A stretch of 64,000 nt of DNA from Clostridia bacterium (GTDB lineage Bacteria > Bacillota > Clostridia > Christensenellales > SZUA-584), in contig JABGQS010000010.1 in NCBI GenBank assembly GCA_018648645.1, positions 1 through 64,000 of the forward strand. The letters are read 5' to 3'. How positions within the stretch are numbered: position 1 is the first letter of the stretch; every line of letters begins with the position of its first letter. This document shows, one piece after another, positions 33,947 through 42,927 of this stretch. The notes beneath the pieces are model-generated. The model saw nothing but the letters and a program-made list of their open reading frames with translations, ran no database searches and was not told the origin of the DNA. The position numbers and the translations under genes are program-made.

Positions 33947-35344
33947 TTGGAAAAGAGACTGCGCAAAAACAAGCTGCTCAGCAAATTGCACCCGACGCAG
34001 GTAATAATCTCCGGCTTTTTGCTGCTGATTATTATTGGGGCGGTGCTGTTGTCTTTGCCGATTTCTACAAAGAGCGGACACGAAATCAGCTTTCTTGACG
34101 CGGCGTTTACATCGACATCTGCCGTGTGCGTGACGGGGCTTATCGTTGTGGATACGAGCACGGCATTTACGCTGTTTGGGCAGATTGTGATACTGACGTT
34201 GATACAAATAGGCGGCTTAGGGTTTATGACCATTGCGTCGTTTGTGTTTATATTGGTCGGGCGGCGCATCACGCTATCCGAGCGCATGATTATAAAGGAG
34301 TCGCTGAACGAGTTTAATTTGTCGGGGCTTGTCAAGATGATACGCAGAATATTGCTTGTTACGTTCGCGACCGAGCTGATTGGCGCGGGGCTGCTGATGA
34401 TACGGTTTGTGCCCGAGTTTGGCGGACAAGGTGTATACTTTAGCATATTTCATTCGGTATCGGCGTTTTGCAACGCCGGGTTTGATGTGCTGGGGCAGAT
34501 TTCGGGCGAGTACAGCAGCATAAGCATGTTCGCCACCGACGCGGTTGTCACCCTGACCATGATTGGATTGATAATCGTCGGCGGGCTTGGGTTTGTTGTG
34601 GTGACGGATGTGTTCAGCATAAAGCGCATACGGCAGCGGGGCAAGCTGACCAGATACACGAAGTTTGTGTTGATTATAACGGGAGTGCTGATTGGTCTTG
34701 GGTTAGTGGTCGTGTTTGCGCTGGAGATAAATAACCCCGGTACGCTTGGTGCGAAAGACTTGCCCACAGGAGGCAAGATACTGGGCGGAGTGTTTCAGGC
34801 GATTACGCCGAGAACGGCCGGGTTTGCGACTATTGATCAGAACAATCTGATGCCTGCGACCAAGTTTATCACTATGCTGCTGATGTTTATCGGAGCTTCG
34901 CCCGCGGGCACGGGCGGCGGTATCAAAACGACCACGATCGCGATTGTGGCGATATTTGCGCTGTCGGGCGTAACGGGCAAGAAGGACGCGCAGTTGATGG
35001 ACAGGCGAATAGCCAAAGAGACGCTAAGGCGCGCGATTACAATCACCACGCTTGGTATCGTGTTTGTGTTTACTGTGTTCTTTGCGCTGCTTGCCATTGA
35101 AGGCAACAGAGGCGGATTGTTCACGTTTGAGAATATATTCTTTGAAGCGTTCAGCGCGTTTGGCACGGTCGGGCTAAGCACAGGCATAACGCCGCTGCTT
35201 AGCGCAGGGAGTAAGCTGCTAATTATGGTTTCGATGTTTGCGGGGCGTGTCGGGTTGATGACGCTGACGTTTGCGCTGGCAAACCGGGCAAACGGAAACG
35301 GCGCGAAGGTGCGCTATCCGGAAGAAAGGTTTATGGTGGGGTAA
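33947..35344 (+). CDS. trkH: TrkH/KtrB family potassium transporter
   Basis: Selectivity-type loops TSTSAVCVTGL, SAFCNAGFD, GASPAGTGGGIKTTT; TTG start. Confidence 0.92.
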   Translation: MEKRLRKNKLLSKLHPTQVIISGFLLLIIIGAVLLSLPISTKSGHEISFLDAAFTSTSAVCVTGLIVVDTSTAFTLFGQIVILTLIQIGGLGFMTIASFVFILVGRRITLSERMIIKESLNEFNLSGLVKMIRRILLVTFATELIGAGLLMIRFVPEFGGQGVYFSIFHSVSAFCNAGFDVLGQISGEYSSISMFATDAVVTLTMIGLIIVGGLGFVVVTDVFSIKRIRQRGKLTRYTKFVLIITGVLIGLGLVVVFALEINNPGTLGAKDLPTGGKILGGVFQAITPRTAGFATIDQNNLMPATKFITMLLMFIGASPAGTGGGIKTTTIAIVAIFALSGVTGKKDAQLMDRRIAKETLRRAITITTLGIVFVFTVFFALLAIEGNRGGLFTFENIFFEAFSAFGTVGLSTGITPLLSAGSKLLIMVSMFAGRVGLMTLTFALANRANGNGAKVRYPEERFMVG

Positions 35345-35347
35345 GTT

Positions 35348-36016
35348 ATGGATAAGAAACAATATGTCGTTATTGGAATGGGGCGGTTTGGGTACAGCGT
35401 TGCGACGAGCCTTGCCAGCCTCGGTGAAGATGTGCTGGCAGTTGATGTGGACGAGGACCTTATTGCCGAGATTGCGCCGCATGTGACGCACGCTGTGCAG
35501 GCCGACTCTACCGATGAGAAGGCGCTGCAGGCGCTGGGTATAAGCAACTTCGATGTTGCCATTGTGTCGATCGGCACCAATCTGCAGGCAAGCATCCTCG
35601 TAACGCTGCTATGCAAAGAGCTTGGTGTGAAGTTTGTGCTTGCCAAAGCGCATAGCGATCTGCACGCCAAGGTACTGTATAAGACGGGCGCGGACAAAGT
35701 GATTTTCCCCGAGCGCGATATGGCCATTCGAGTGGCGCACAACCTGTCGGCCAGCAACGTGCTTGACTATATGGAGATTGCCGGGGATTTGCGGATTGTC
35801 GAGATAAAGGCGATTGACGCTTGGACGGACAAAAGCTTGATTGAGCTGGATTTCAGAGTGCGTTACGGCGTGAACATCATCGCGATAAAGAAGCAAGGCG
35901 GCGAAATGAACACGTCTCCGCTTGGCACGGACGAGATTGAGCGAAACGACTCGTTGATTGTTGTCGGCAAAGAGGAAGCAATCGAGAAGCTTGAGCTTGC
36001 TTCGAAGGCAAAATAA
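35348..36016 (+). CDS. trkA: TrkA/KtrA regulatory NAD-binding protein
   Basis: YVVIGMGRFGYSVATSLASLGEDVLAVD RCK_N domain plus RCK_C. Confidence 0.93.
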   Translation: MDKKQYVVIGMGRFGYSVATSLASLGEDVLAVDVDEDLIAEIAPHVTHAVQADSTDEKALQALGISNFDVAIVSIGTNLQASILVTLLCKELGVKFVLAKAHSDLHAKVLYKTGADKVIFPERDMAIRVAHNLSASNVLDYMEIAGDLRIVEIKAIDAWTDKSLIELDFRVRYGVNIIAIKKQGGEMNTSPLGTDEIERNDSLIVVGKEEAIEKLELASKAK

Positions 36017-36019
36017 AAT

Positions 36020-37207
36020 ATGAAATATAACTTTGACGAGATAGTTGACAGGCGCGGCACGTATACCACGAAGTGGGACGGCAGGGATTGGCTATTGTCG
36101 CTCGGCATGACAGAGCGGTATGACGACGACACCATTCCTCTGTATTCCGCCGACATGGATATTGCGTGTGCGCCAAAGATTGTTGAAGCACTTCACGCGG
36201 CAGCGGACCACAGAATTTTTGGGTATTCGCTGATACCTCCCGAGTATAAAAAAGCGATTATAGACTGGTTTAAACGACGGCTCGATTGGCAGATAAACGA
36301 GGACGAGATTGTGTATAACGCGGGCACTGTTCCTGCGCTTAGCACATGCGTCAAAGCGTTTACGCAGCCGAGCGACAGCATTATCGTGCAGCTGCCAGCC
36401 TACCCTGCGTTTGCGAGTGCTACGCGAAACAACGGCAGGAAGATGCTAAACAATGCGCTTGTGAATAACAACGGATATTACACCATTGACTTTGAGGATT
36501 TTGAAGAGAAGGCGAAGCAGCGCGAAACTACGCTGTTCTTTTTGTGCAGCCCGCACAACCCTACGGGCAGGGTGTTCACGAGAGACGAGCTGAAAAGGTT
36601 GTCGGACATCTGCGCGGCGAATGGTGTCATTATAGTGGCGGACGAGATACATGGGGATTTGATAAGGCAAAGCGAGACCTTTTACCCCATCGCGACGGTG
36701 AGCGAAAGTGATAAGCATATTGTGAGCTGCACCGGCATCAACAAGACGTTTAATACGGCTGGGCTGCATTGCAGCAATCTCGTGATTACGGACAAGGCGC
36801 TGAGAAGAAAGTATCTGCGGGAGCGCGGTCACGAGGTGCCGACTCCGTTCGCGATATCTGCGCTGATTGCCGCGTATAACGAAAGCGAGGATTGGCTGGA
36901 TGAGTTGAAAGTTTATTTGGATGGGACGCTTAAGTGGATTGACGAGTTCTTGAAAGAGCGCATGCCGAAGGTGAAAATGTTTGTGCCCGAGGGTACGTAT
37001 ATTATATGGATGGATTTTAGGGGATATGGGATATCCGACAAGGAAGTGCACGACCGCATATACAGCGAGGCTAATGTTTTGCTGGAGGATGGGTTTTTGT
37101 TTGGCGCGGGCGGCGACGGGTTTCAGCGGATGTGTATCCCTGCACCGAGGGCTGTTATAAAGGAAGCGTTTGAGCGGATAGCGGGAGCATTTGCGGATTT
37201 GGGGTAG
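36020..37207 (+). CDS. MalY/PatB family aminotransferase (C-S lyase)
   Basis: SADMDIACAPKI; FLCSPHNPTGRVFT; VADEIHGDL; CTGINKTFN. Confidence 0.92.
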   Translation: MKYNFDEIVDRRGTYTTKWDGRDWLLSLGMTERYDDDTIPLYSADMDIACAPKIVEALHAAADHRIFGYSLIPPEYKKAIIDWFKRRLDWQINEDEIVYNAGTVPALSTCVKAFTQPSDSIIVQLPAYPAFASATRNNGRKMLNNALVNNNGYYTIDFEDFEEKAKQRETTLFFLCSPHNPTGRVFTRDELKRLSDICAANGVIIVADEIHGDLIRQSETFYPIATVSESDKHIVSCTGINKTFNTAGLHCSNLVITDKALRRKYLRERGHEVPTPFAISALIAAYNESEDWLDELKVYLDGTLKWIDEFLKERMPKVKMFVPEGTYIIWMDFRGYGISDKEVHDRIYSEANVLLEDGFLFGAGGDGFQRMCIPAPRAVIKEAFERIAGAFADLG

Positions 37208-37222
37208 TGTGTGGGAGTGGAT

Positions 37223-37474
37223 ATGAAGGGTTTTAGGGAATTGTCAAGCAAAATGAAACTTATAGCTATGTTGTCTATAATTGTGACTATAATACTGTTT
37301 ATTTTTGCCTTATTAAATTCTTTCAGCGTTGGAATATTTAGTGCAATTGGGGATTGGATAAAGATTGCGGGATATGCAAACTTTTTGATACTTGGTACAA
37401 TACTTGCAATAGTAAATACAAGGAGAAGAAAAAGAGGGCGGAAAGCGGTTAATGAGGAAGATGGTACGTTGTAG
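37223..37474 (+). CDS. Small membrane protein, unknown
   Basis: Two hydrophobic helices, basic C-terminus. Confidence 0.5.
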   Translation: MKGFRELSSKMKLIAMLSIIVTIILFIFALLNSFSVGIFSAIGDWIKIAGYANFLILGTILAIVNTRRRKRGRKAVNEEDGTL

Positions 37475-37603
37475 TATCAAAGATGTTAGCATGTGGGGTA
37501 TTGGGAGCGTCGTGGCGGATTGTCGGGGCGTTTTTTTGTGAGCGGTTTTGTTGGAGGGTTTGTTTAATTTGCGTTAAAATTATCGTTTTTCGATATATTT
37601 TTA

Positions 37604-37632
37604 TTGACATTGGGTTGGTTGTGGTTTATACT
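37604..37632 (+). promoter_or_regulatory. Sigma-A-type promoter
   Basis: TTGACA-17 nt-TATACT upstream of 37727 CDS. Confidence 0.6.
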
Positions 37633-37726
37633 GAACTCGAAATTCCCCCCGGAAAAGAACATTTAATGCGCGTCATGTGGCGCAAACGTTATGTAAAACA
37701 AATCTATATTTGATTGGGAGATTATT

Positions 37727-39355
37727 ATGAATGATAAGCAAAGCAATGTCCCGGAAAACGGGCAGGAGACAATTCCCCAGACGGCAATAGAGCAAACCCC
37801 GCCACCTAATTTCTACGTTCCGAAAACCATAATGCAAAGTGCGATTGAAAAGAATATGATTGGTTATTTCAAGGACAGGACGAACACGATTATCGCGATT
37901 TTGCTGGCGGTGCTGGTCGGTGTGTCGTTCACGTTTTTGGTAGTGGAGTATGCTCTGAAAATCAACGTGTTTATATTTTATACGCTGATGATGGGTGCGA
38001 CGGGGTTCATTATGTATCGCGATGACAACCTGAATGTTCGCGTGTTTGCGTTTTTTGCTGCGGCGTTTTTGGCGATGGCTTCGGTGTTCTTTCGGAGCAG
38101 CTTTGACGGGTATCTCGTTGTGGCGGGGCTATTGCTGCCGATTATATTTGTGATGACTACCGTGATGGCTTCTAAACAAAAGTATGCTTCGAACATCAAG
38201 ACGTTTTTGTTTCGGGCTGTGTGCGGCGTTGGACTGGTTGATAAGATTGTCATCGCGCTGGGGTCGCTGAAAAACAAGGAGAGCACAAAGAAGCGGCACG
38301 GTCTGCAAATATTGATTGGCGCGGGTATCACGATTGTGCTGCTGTGCGTGATTATCCCGCTGATGATAAGCGCGGACGAGATGTTTGCTGTGACGCTGAA
38401 CGATATATTTGGTGACTTTGCACCGATGACGTTTATTTTGAAGTCGATATTGTCGGCAGTTTTAGCGATGGTGTTTTTCGGGTTCGTTTTTATCATAACG
38501 GTAAAGCGGCTTAAAGTTAAAGAGGTTGCGCAGAAGAAAGAGACTCCCTCCTTCCCTACTGTTATACTGACGATTATTATTGCGCTGGCGGTTGTGTTCA
38601 GCTTCTTTGCGATTGTGCAGTTTAACTACCTGTTTGTAGGCGCGAGGAGCAATCTACCCGCCGATTTTAATCCTGCGGAGTATGCACGCAATGGGTACTT
38701 TCAGCTTGTGGTGCTGTCGGTCATCAGCTTTTTCATCATTCTAATCAGCGTTCACTTCAGCAAAAAGGGCAGCAGAAACGCAGCGCGGGTAATACGAATT
38801 ATACTTGCGTACTTTAATGTGCTCAACATTTATATATTGGCGTCGGCCGCGTATAAGATGGCGCTGTATCAACGAGAGTTTGGGCTGACTGCGAGCAGGC
38901 TGCTGGTGTACATACTGCTTGCGTTTGAGGCGGTGCTGTTGATTGGGCTGATGGTAAAAGTGTTTAAAGCAAATCTGCCGTTTGTGAAGTACGCGATATA
39001 TTATTGCACCATGTTTTGGGCGCTGGCGAGCTTTGTGAACGTGGAAGCGTTGGCGGTGAGATATAACGTCAGCACGCAATATGAGCAGGGCGAGTTTGAT
39101 TTTGAGTCTGTGCGCCGGATGAGCGCGGACGCGAGCAATGCGTTGTATGAATTTTATACTGAGAATTATGAGGAGTTGGATAGTAGCGAGCTCAGGTTGA
39201 TCGAACGGTATTATGGTGTGCACGGCAGCTCTGCAGCGTCTAGGTCGCAAACAAAGTATGAAACGCTATATCGCCTTGACAATTGGCGGGAGTTTAACAT
39301 CGCTGACATGAGCAAATATAACGCCGGTATGCGCATACTGCAACGCCCAAACTAG
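37727..39355 (+). CDS. DUF4173/DUF4153-like multi-TM protein
   Basis: Many TM helices; C-terminal NVEALAVRYNVSTQYEQGEFD region. Confidence 0.65.
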   Translation: MNDKQSNVPENGQETIPQTAIEQTPPPNFYVPKTIMQSAIEKNMIGYFKDRTNTIIAILLAVLVGVSFTFLVVEYALKINVFIFYTLMMGATGFIMYRDDNLNVRVFAFFAAAFLAMASVFFRSSFDGYLVVAGLLLPIIFVMTTVMASKQKYASNIKTFLFRAVCGVGLVDKIVIALGSLKNKESTKKRHGLQILIGAGITIVLLCVIIPLMISADEMFAVTLNDIFGDFAPMTFILKSILSAVLAMVFFGFVFIITVKRLKVKEVAQKKETPSFPTVILTIIIALAVVFSFFAIVQFNYLFVGARSNLPADFNPAEYARNGYFQLVVLSVISFFIILISVHFSKKGSRNAARVIRIILAYFNVLNIYILASAAYKMALYQREFGLTASRLLVYILLAFEAVLLIGLMVKVFKANLPFVKYAIYYCTMFWALASFVNVEALAVRYNVSTQYEQGEFDFESVRRMSADASNALYEFYTENYEELDSSELRLIERYYGVHGSSAASRSQTKYETLYRLDNWREFNIADMSKYNAGMRILQRPN

Positions 39356-39365
39356 CCCACTACGT

Positions 39366-39451
39366 CCTGCAGTTTGGTGCGCATAGCAATGCAGCGTTGT
39401 GCGCCGAAAGTTTTCCCGGCGAATCACCTCATTCCGTCGGGAAAATGCAGG
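39366..39451. ncRNA. Candidate three-way-junction structured RNA
   Basis: Outer stem CCTGCA/TGCAGG enclosing GGTGCGCA/TGTGCGCC and TTTTCCCGGCG/CGTCGGGAAAA hairpins. Confidence 0.4.
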
Positions 39452-39561
39452 TTTTCAAATTGAATGTTTCATTTTTTAGTATCATTCCATAATATTATGT
39501 GTAATTCTTGCGTATTTTGCAATAATTCTATTCAAATTATTCATTTTCTAGCGATTTGCTA

Positions 39562-39590
39562 TTGATTTATCCGGGTTTCGGTAGTATAAT
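39562..39590 (+). promoter_or_regulatory. Sigma-A-type promoter of glutamate synthase operon
   Basis: TTGATT-17 nt-TATAAT. Confidence 0.75.
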
Positions 39591-39644
39591 GACAGAGCCG
39601 GCGAAGGAAATGACACGTATTCATGGCCGACATCAATAAGGACC

Positions 39645-39701
39645 GAAACAAAGACGTTTCATAAAACCCGGTAAACAGGGTTTTTGACGTCTTGTTTTTT
39701 T
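39645..39701 (+). promoter_or_regulatory. Leader attenuator: ANTAR-like hexaloop hairpin overlapping an intrinsic terminator
   Basis: GAAAC-AAAGAC-GTTTC hairpin; terminator AAGACGT...AAAACCC/GGGTTTT...ACGTCTT followed by GTTTTTTT. Confidence 0.55.
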
Positions 39702-39758
39702 GGCAAAGATGGCAAAAGGCGGCAAGGGCGCCGCAAGCGAATCAAGGGAGATTTACAA

Positions 39759-40847
39759 ATGAAAAAAGAAGGCGAGATCAGAATACCGTCCGGATGTGCG
39801 ATTAGCGGAATTTTGAACAAAAACGGCGAGCGGATTAATGGCGAGGATATCATTACTTCTATCGAGCTGATGCGCGACAGGAGCAATGGACTCGGTGGCG
39901 GGTTTGCTGCGTACGGCATATATCCGCAGTACGAGGATCTTTATGCGCTGCATATATTTTATGATGACCTAGTTAGCAAAGCGAGTACCGAGGATTTTTT
40001 GAACCGGCACTTTGAGATAGAAACCGCAGGCAAGATACCCACGCGAAAGAAAAAGGGAATTGACGGCGAGCCGCTGATATGGCGATATTTTGTGCTGCCG
40101 AGAAGGTTTAAGCTGCATGAATCTGAGCTTAAGGAGAGCGAGTATGTAGCGCGGTGCGTGTTTAGAATAAACGGTCATTACGAGGGTGCATATGTGTTTT
40201 CGTCCGGCAAGAACATGGGCGCGTTCAAAGGCGTAGGGTACCCCGAGGACATCGGACGGTTCTTTATGCTGGAAACCTATGAAGCGTATCTGTGGACATC
40301 GCACGGGCGGTTTCCGACGAACACGCCCGGTTGGTGGGGCGGTGCGCATCCGTTCACGCTATTAAACTGGTCAGTCGTGCACAACGGCGAGATAAGCAGC
40401 TATGACGCGAACAGGCGGTTTGTTGAGATGTATGGGTATGATTGCACGCTGCAGACGGACACCGAGGTCATCACGTACATATTTGACCTTTTGCTGCGCA
40501 AGCACAAGCTTGGTCTGAAGCAGGCGGTCGAGATTATGGCTACGCCGTTTTGGCGGGAAATTGCGCTGATGAGCGAGGAAGACCAAAAGAAGTTTGAAGC
40601 GATACGCGCTGTGTACAGCTCTGCGCTGATTAACGGACCGTTCTCCATCATACTTGGGTTCGAAGGCGGCATGCTTGCACTCAATGACAGAATAAAATTA
40701 AGACCGTTGGTGGCGGCGGAAAAAGGCGATACGCTTTATGTTGCCAGCGAGGAAGCTGCGATACGAGTGATTTGCAGCGAGCCCGAGAGAGTGTGGTCTC
40801 CACGTGGCGGAGAGCCGATTATTGGACTGGTGGAGGGTAGACGATGA
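39759..40847 (+). CDS. Glutamate synthase, class II glutamine amidotransferase subunit (split type)
   Basis: CAISGILNKNGERI; SHGRFPTNTPGWWGGAHPFTLLNWSVVHNGEISSYDANRRF; start at internal ATG with upstream AGGGAG. Confidence 0.88.
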   Translation: MKKEGEIRIPSGCAISGILNKNGERINGEDIITSIELMRDRSNGLGGGFAAYGIYPQYEDLYALHIFYDDLVSKASTEDFLNRHFEIETAGKIPTRKKKGIDGEPLIWRYFVLPRRFKLHESELKESEYVARCVFRINGHYEGAYVFSSGKNMGAFKGVGYPEDIGRFFMLETYEAYLWTSHGRFPTNTPGWWGGAHPFTLLNWSVVHNGEISSYDANRRFVEMYGYDCTLQTDTEVITYIFDLLLRKHKLGLKQAVEIMATPFWREIALMSEEDQKKFEAIRAVYSSALINGPFSIILGFEGGMLALNDRIKLRPLVAAEKGDTLYVASEEAAIRVICSEPERVWSPRGGEPIIGLVEGRR

Positions 40848-42349
40848 GCTTACAACTGGGATGGCCGGATTACATGGTCATTAGGGATGAAAATAGGTGT
40901 ATAAAGTGCGAGGTTTGTGCGAAGCAGTGCGCAAACGAAGTGCATAAGCTGGATAGCGACTATGACAAGATGATGGCGGACGAGAGCAAGTGCGTCAACT
41001 GTCACCGATGCGTTGCGCTGTGCCCTACCCGCGCGCTGAAAATAAAGGTGAACGACCTTGAGTTTAAGCCGAACGCGAACTGGACCGGCAGCGCGATTAA
41101 AGAGATATATAAGCAGGCGAGCAGCGGAGGTGTGCTGCTGTCGGGCATGGGCAACACGAAGCCCTACCCCGTTTATTGGGACAAGATGCTGATTAACGCT
41201 TCGCAGGTTACGAACCCGTCGATTGACCCGCTGCGCGAGCCGATGGAGACGAGCGTGCTGCTGGGGCGCAAGCCGGAGAAGCTTGAGTTTGACAAGGACG
41301 GCAAGCTGAAAACGAAAATGCCGCCGCAAGTTAAGCTGGATGTGCCGGTTATGTTTTCTGCGATGTCGTTTGGATCGATATCCAAAAACGCGCACGAAGC
41401 GCTGGCACGGGCGGCTACCGATTTGAATATAATGTATAACACGGGCGAGGGCGGACTTGCTAAAGAGTTTTATCAATATGGACCGAATACGATTGTGCAG
41501 ATTGCATCCGGGCGGTTTGGTGTGCACCCCGAGTATTTGAACGCGGGCGCGATGCTTGAGATAAAAATAGGACAGGGAGCGAAGCCGGGTATCGGCGGAC
41601 ATCTGCCGGGCGAGAAAGTTGGCGAAGCGGTCAGCAAAGCGCGTATGATTCCCCGTGGCAGCGATGCGATATCCCCTGCCCCGCATCACGATATATATTC
41701 GATTGAAGATTTGCGGCAGCTTATATATTCGCTGAAAGAAGCGACGAACTATACAAAGCCGGTGTCGGTCAAGATTGCGGCGGTGCACAACTCGCCGGCG
41801 ATTGCTTCGGGAATTGCGCGGGCGGGTGCGGACATTATCGCCATCGACGGATTCCGCGGCGGCACGGGAGCTGCGCCATCAAGAGTGCGCGACAACGTCG
41901 GTATCCCCATTGAGCTGGCGTTGGCGGCTGTTGACCAACGGCTGCGCGAGGAAAGCATACGTAACGATGTGTCGCTCGTGGTGGGCGGAAGCATAAGAAA
42001 CAGCGCCGACATTGTGAAAGCGATTGCGCTGGGTGCGGACGCGTGCTATATCGCGTCGTCAGCGCTGATTGCGGTTGGGTGTCATATGTGCCAAAACTGT
42101 TATACGGGCAAGTGCAACTGGGGCATAGCGACGCAACGCGACGATTTGGTGAAGCGGCTGAACCCCGACATCGCTTACGAGCGGCTGATGAATTTAATCA
42201 CCGCATGGAAGCACGAGATTGAAGAGCTGCTGGGCGGTATGGGAATCAATGCGATCGAGAGTTTGCGCGGCAACCGATTGATGCTGCGAGGCATCGGGCT
42301 GAACCAGAAGGAGCTTGATATACTCGGCATACAACACGCGGGCGAATAA
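40844..42349 (+). CDS. Archaeal-type glutamate synthase, FMN-binding domain with 4Fe-4S ferredoxin
   Basis: CIKCEVCAKQC / CVNCHRCVALCP clusters; KPGIGGHLPGEKV; GGTGAAPSRVRDNVGIP; CQNCYTGKCNWGIATQ. Confidence 0.95.
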   Translation: MSLQLGWPDYMVIRDENRCIKCEVCAKQCANEVHKLDSDYDKMMADESKCVNCHRCVALCPTRALKIKVNDLEFKPNANWTGSAIKEIYKQASSGGVLLSGMGNTKPYPVYWDKMLINASQVTNPSIDPLREPMETSVLLGRKPEKLEFDKDGKLKTKMPPQVKLDVPVMFSAMSFGSISKNAHEALARAATDLNIMYNTGEGGLAKEFYQYGPNTIVQIASGRFGVHPEYLNAGAMLEIKIGQGAKPGIGGHLPGEKVGEAVSKARMIPRGSDAISPAPHHDIYSIEDLRQLIYSLKEATNYTKPVSVKIAAVHNSPAIASGIARAGADIIAIDGFRGGTGAAPSRVRDNVGIPIELALAAVDQRLREESIRNDVSLVVGGSIRNSADIVKAIALGADACYIASSALIAVGCHMCQNCYTGKCNWGIATQRDDLVKRLNPDIAYERLMNLITAWKHEIEELLGGMGINAIESLRGNRLMLRGIGLNQKELDILGIQHAGE

Positions 42350-42389
42350 CCGGAAGCTGAATCCGGAAGAGATAACTAGGAGTAAAATC

Positions 42390-42833
42390 ATGAAAAAAGT
42401 TTATGCAGATGAAAAATGGTGTCTTGGGTGCGGTCTTTGCAATGTGTATTGCAGAACGTGTCACAGCGAGACGAACGATATAGTGAAGGCACACAACTTT
42501 GAGGAGCCGCGACCAAAATCGCGCTTGCACGTTGAGACGGGCGAGAAGGTGAACTTTGCGTTGCAGTGCAGGCATTGCGACGACCCCAAGTGCGTTACCG
42601 CGTGTATAACCGGCGCGATGCAAAAAGATCCCGACACCGGACTGGTGACCAACGATACGGACAGGTGTGTTGGGTGCTGGACTTGTGTGCTTGCGTGCCC
42701 GTTTGGCGCGATTGTGCGTGACGAGGATGCAGGCAAGGTTGCTGCGAAGTGTGACCTGTGCGTGAAAAGTGGGGAACCCGAGTGCGTGAAGCACTGCCCG
42801 AACAACGCGCTGAAGTTTGAAGACCGGGAGTAA
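42390..42833 (+). CDS. 4Fe-4S dicluster ferredoxin-like protein
   Basis: CLGCGLCNVYC, CRHCDDPKCVTAC, CVGCWTCVLACPFGAI. Confidence 0.92.
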   Translation: MKKVYADEKWCLGCGLCNVYCRTCHSETNDIVKAHNFEEPRPKSRLHVETGEKVNFALQCRHCDDPKCVTACITGAMQKDPDTGLVTNDTDRCVGCWTCVLACPFGAIVRDEDAGKVAAKCDLCVKSGEPECVKHCPNNALKFEDRE

Positions 42834-42927
42834 GCTTGAAGCTTAACCCGTTAGGAAGAACTTGCGTGCATTGTATGAAGGTTTACTAAAAATTTGTACT
42901 TCACGAATGAAAGGAACGATTATAATA

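Noticed and set aside
39625-39663. Possible leader peptide MADINKDRNKDVS in the glutamate synthase leader
   Set aside because: Poor RBS spacing and no Glu/Gln enrichment; its stop falls in the terminator, but ANTAR-like attenuation explains the structure better.
40850-41788. 312 aa minus ORF opposite the glutamate synthase FMN subunit
   Set aside because: Antisense shadow of a highly conserved plus-strand gene; no recognisable domain.
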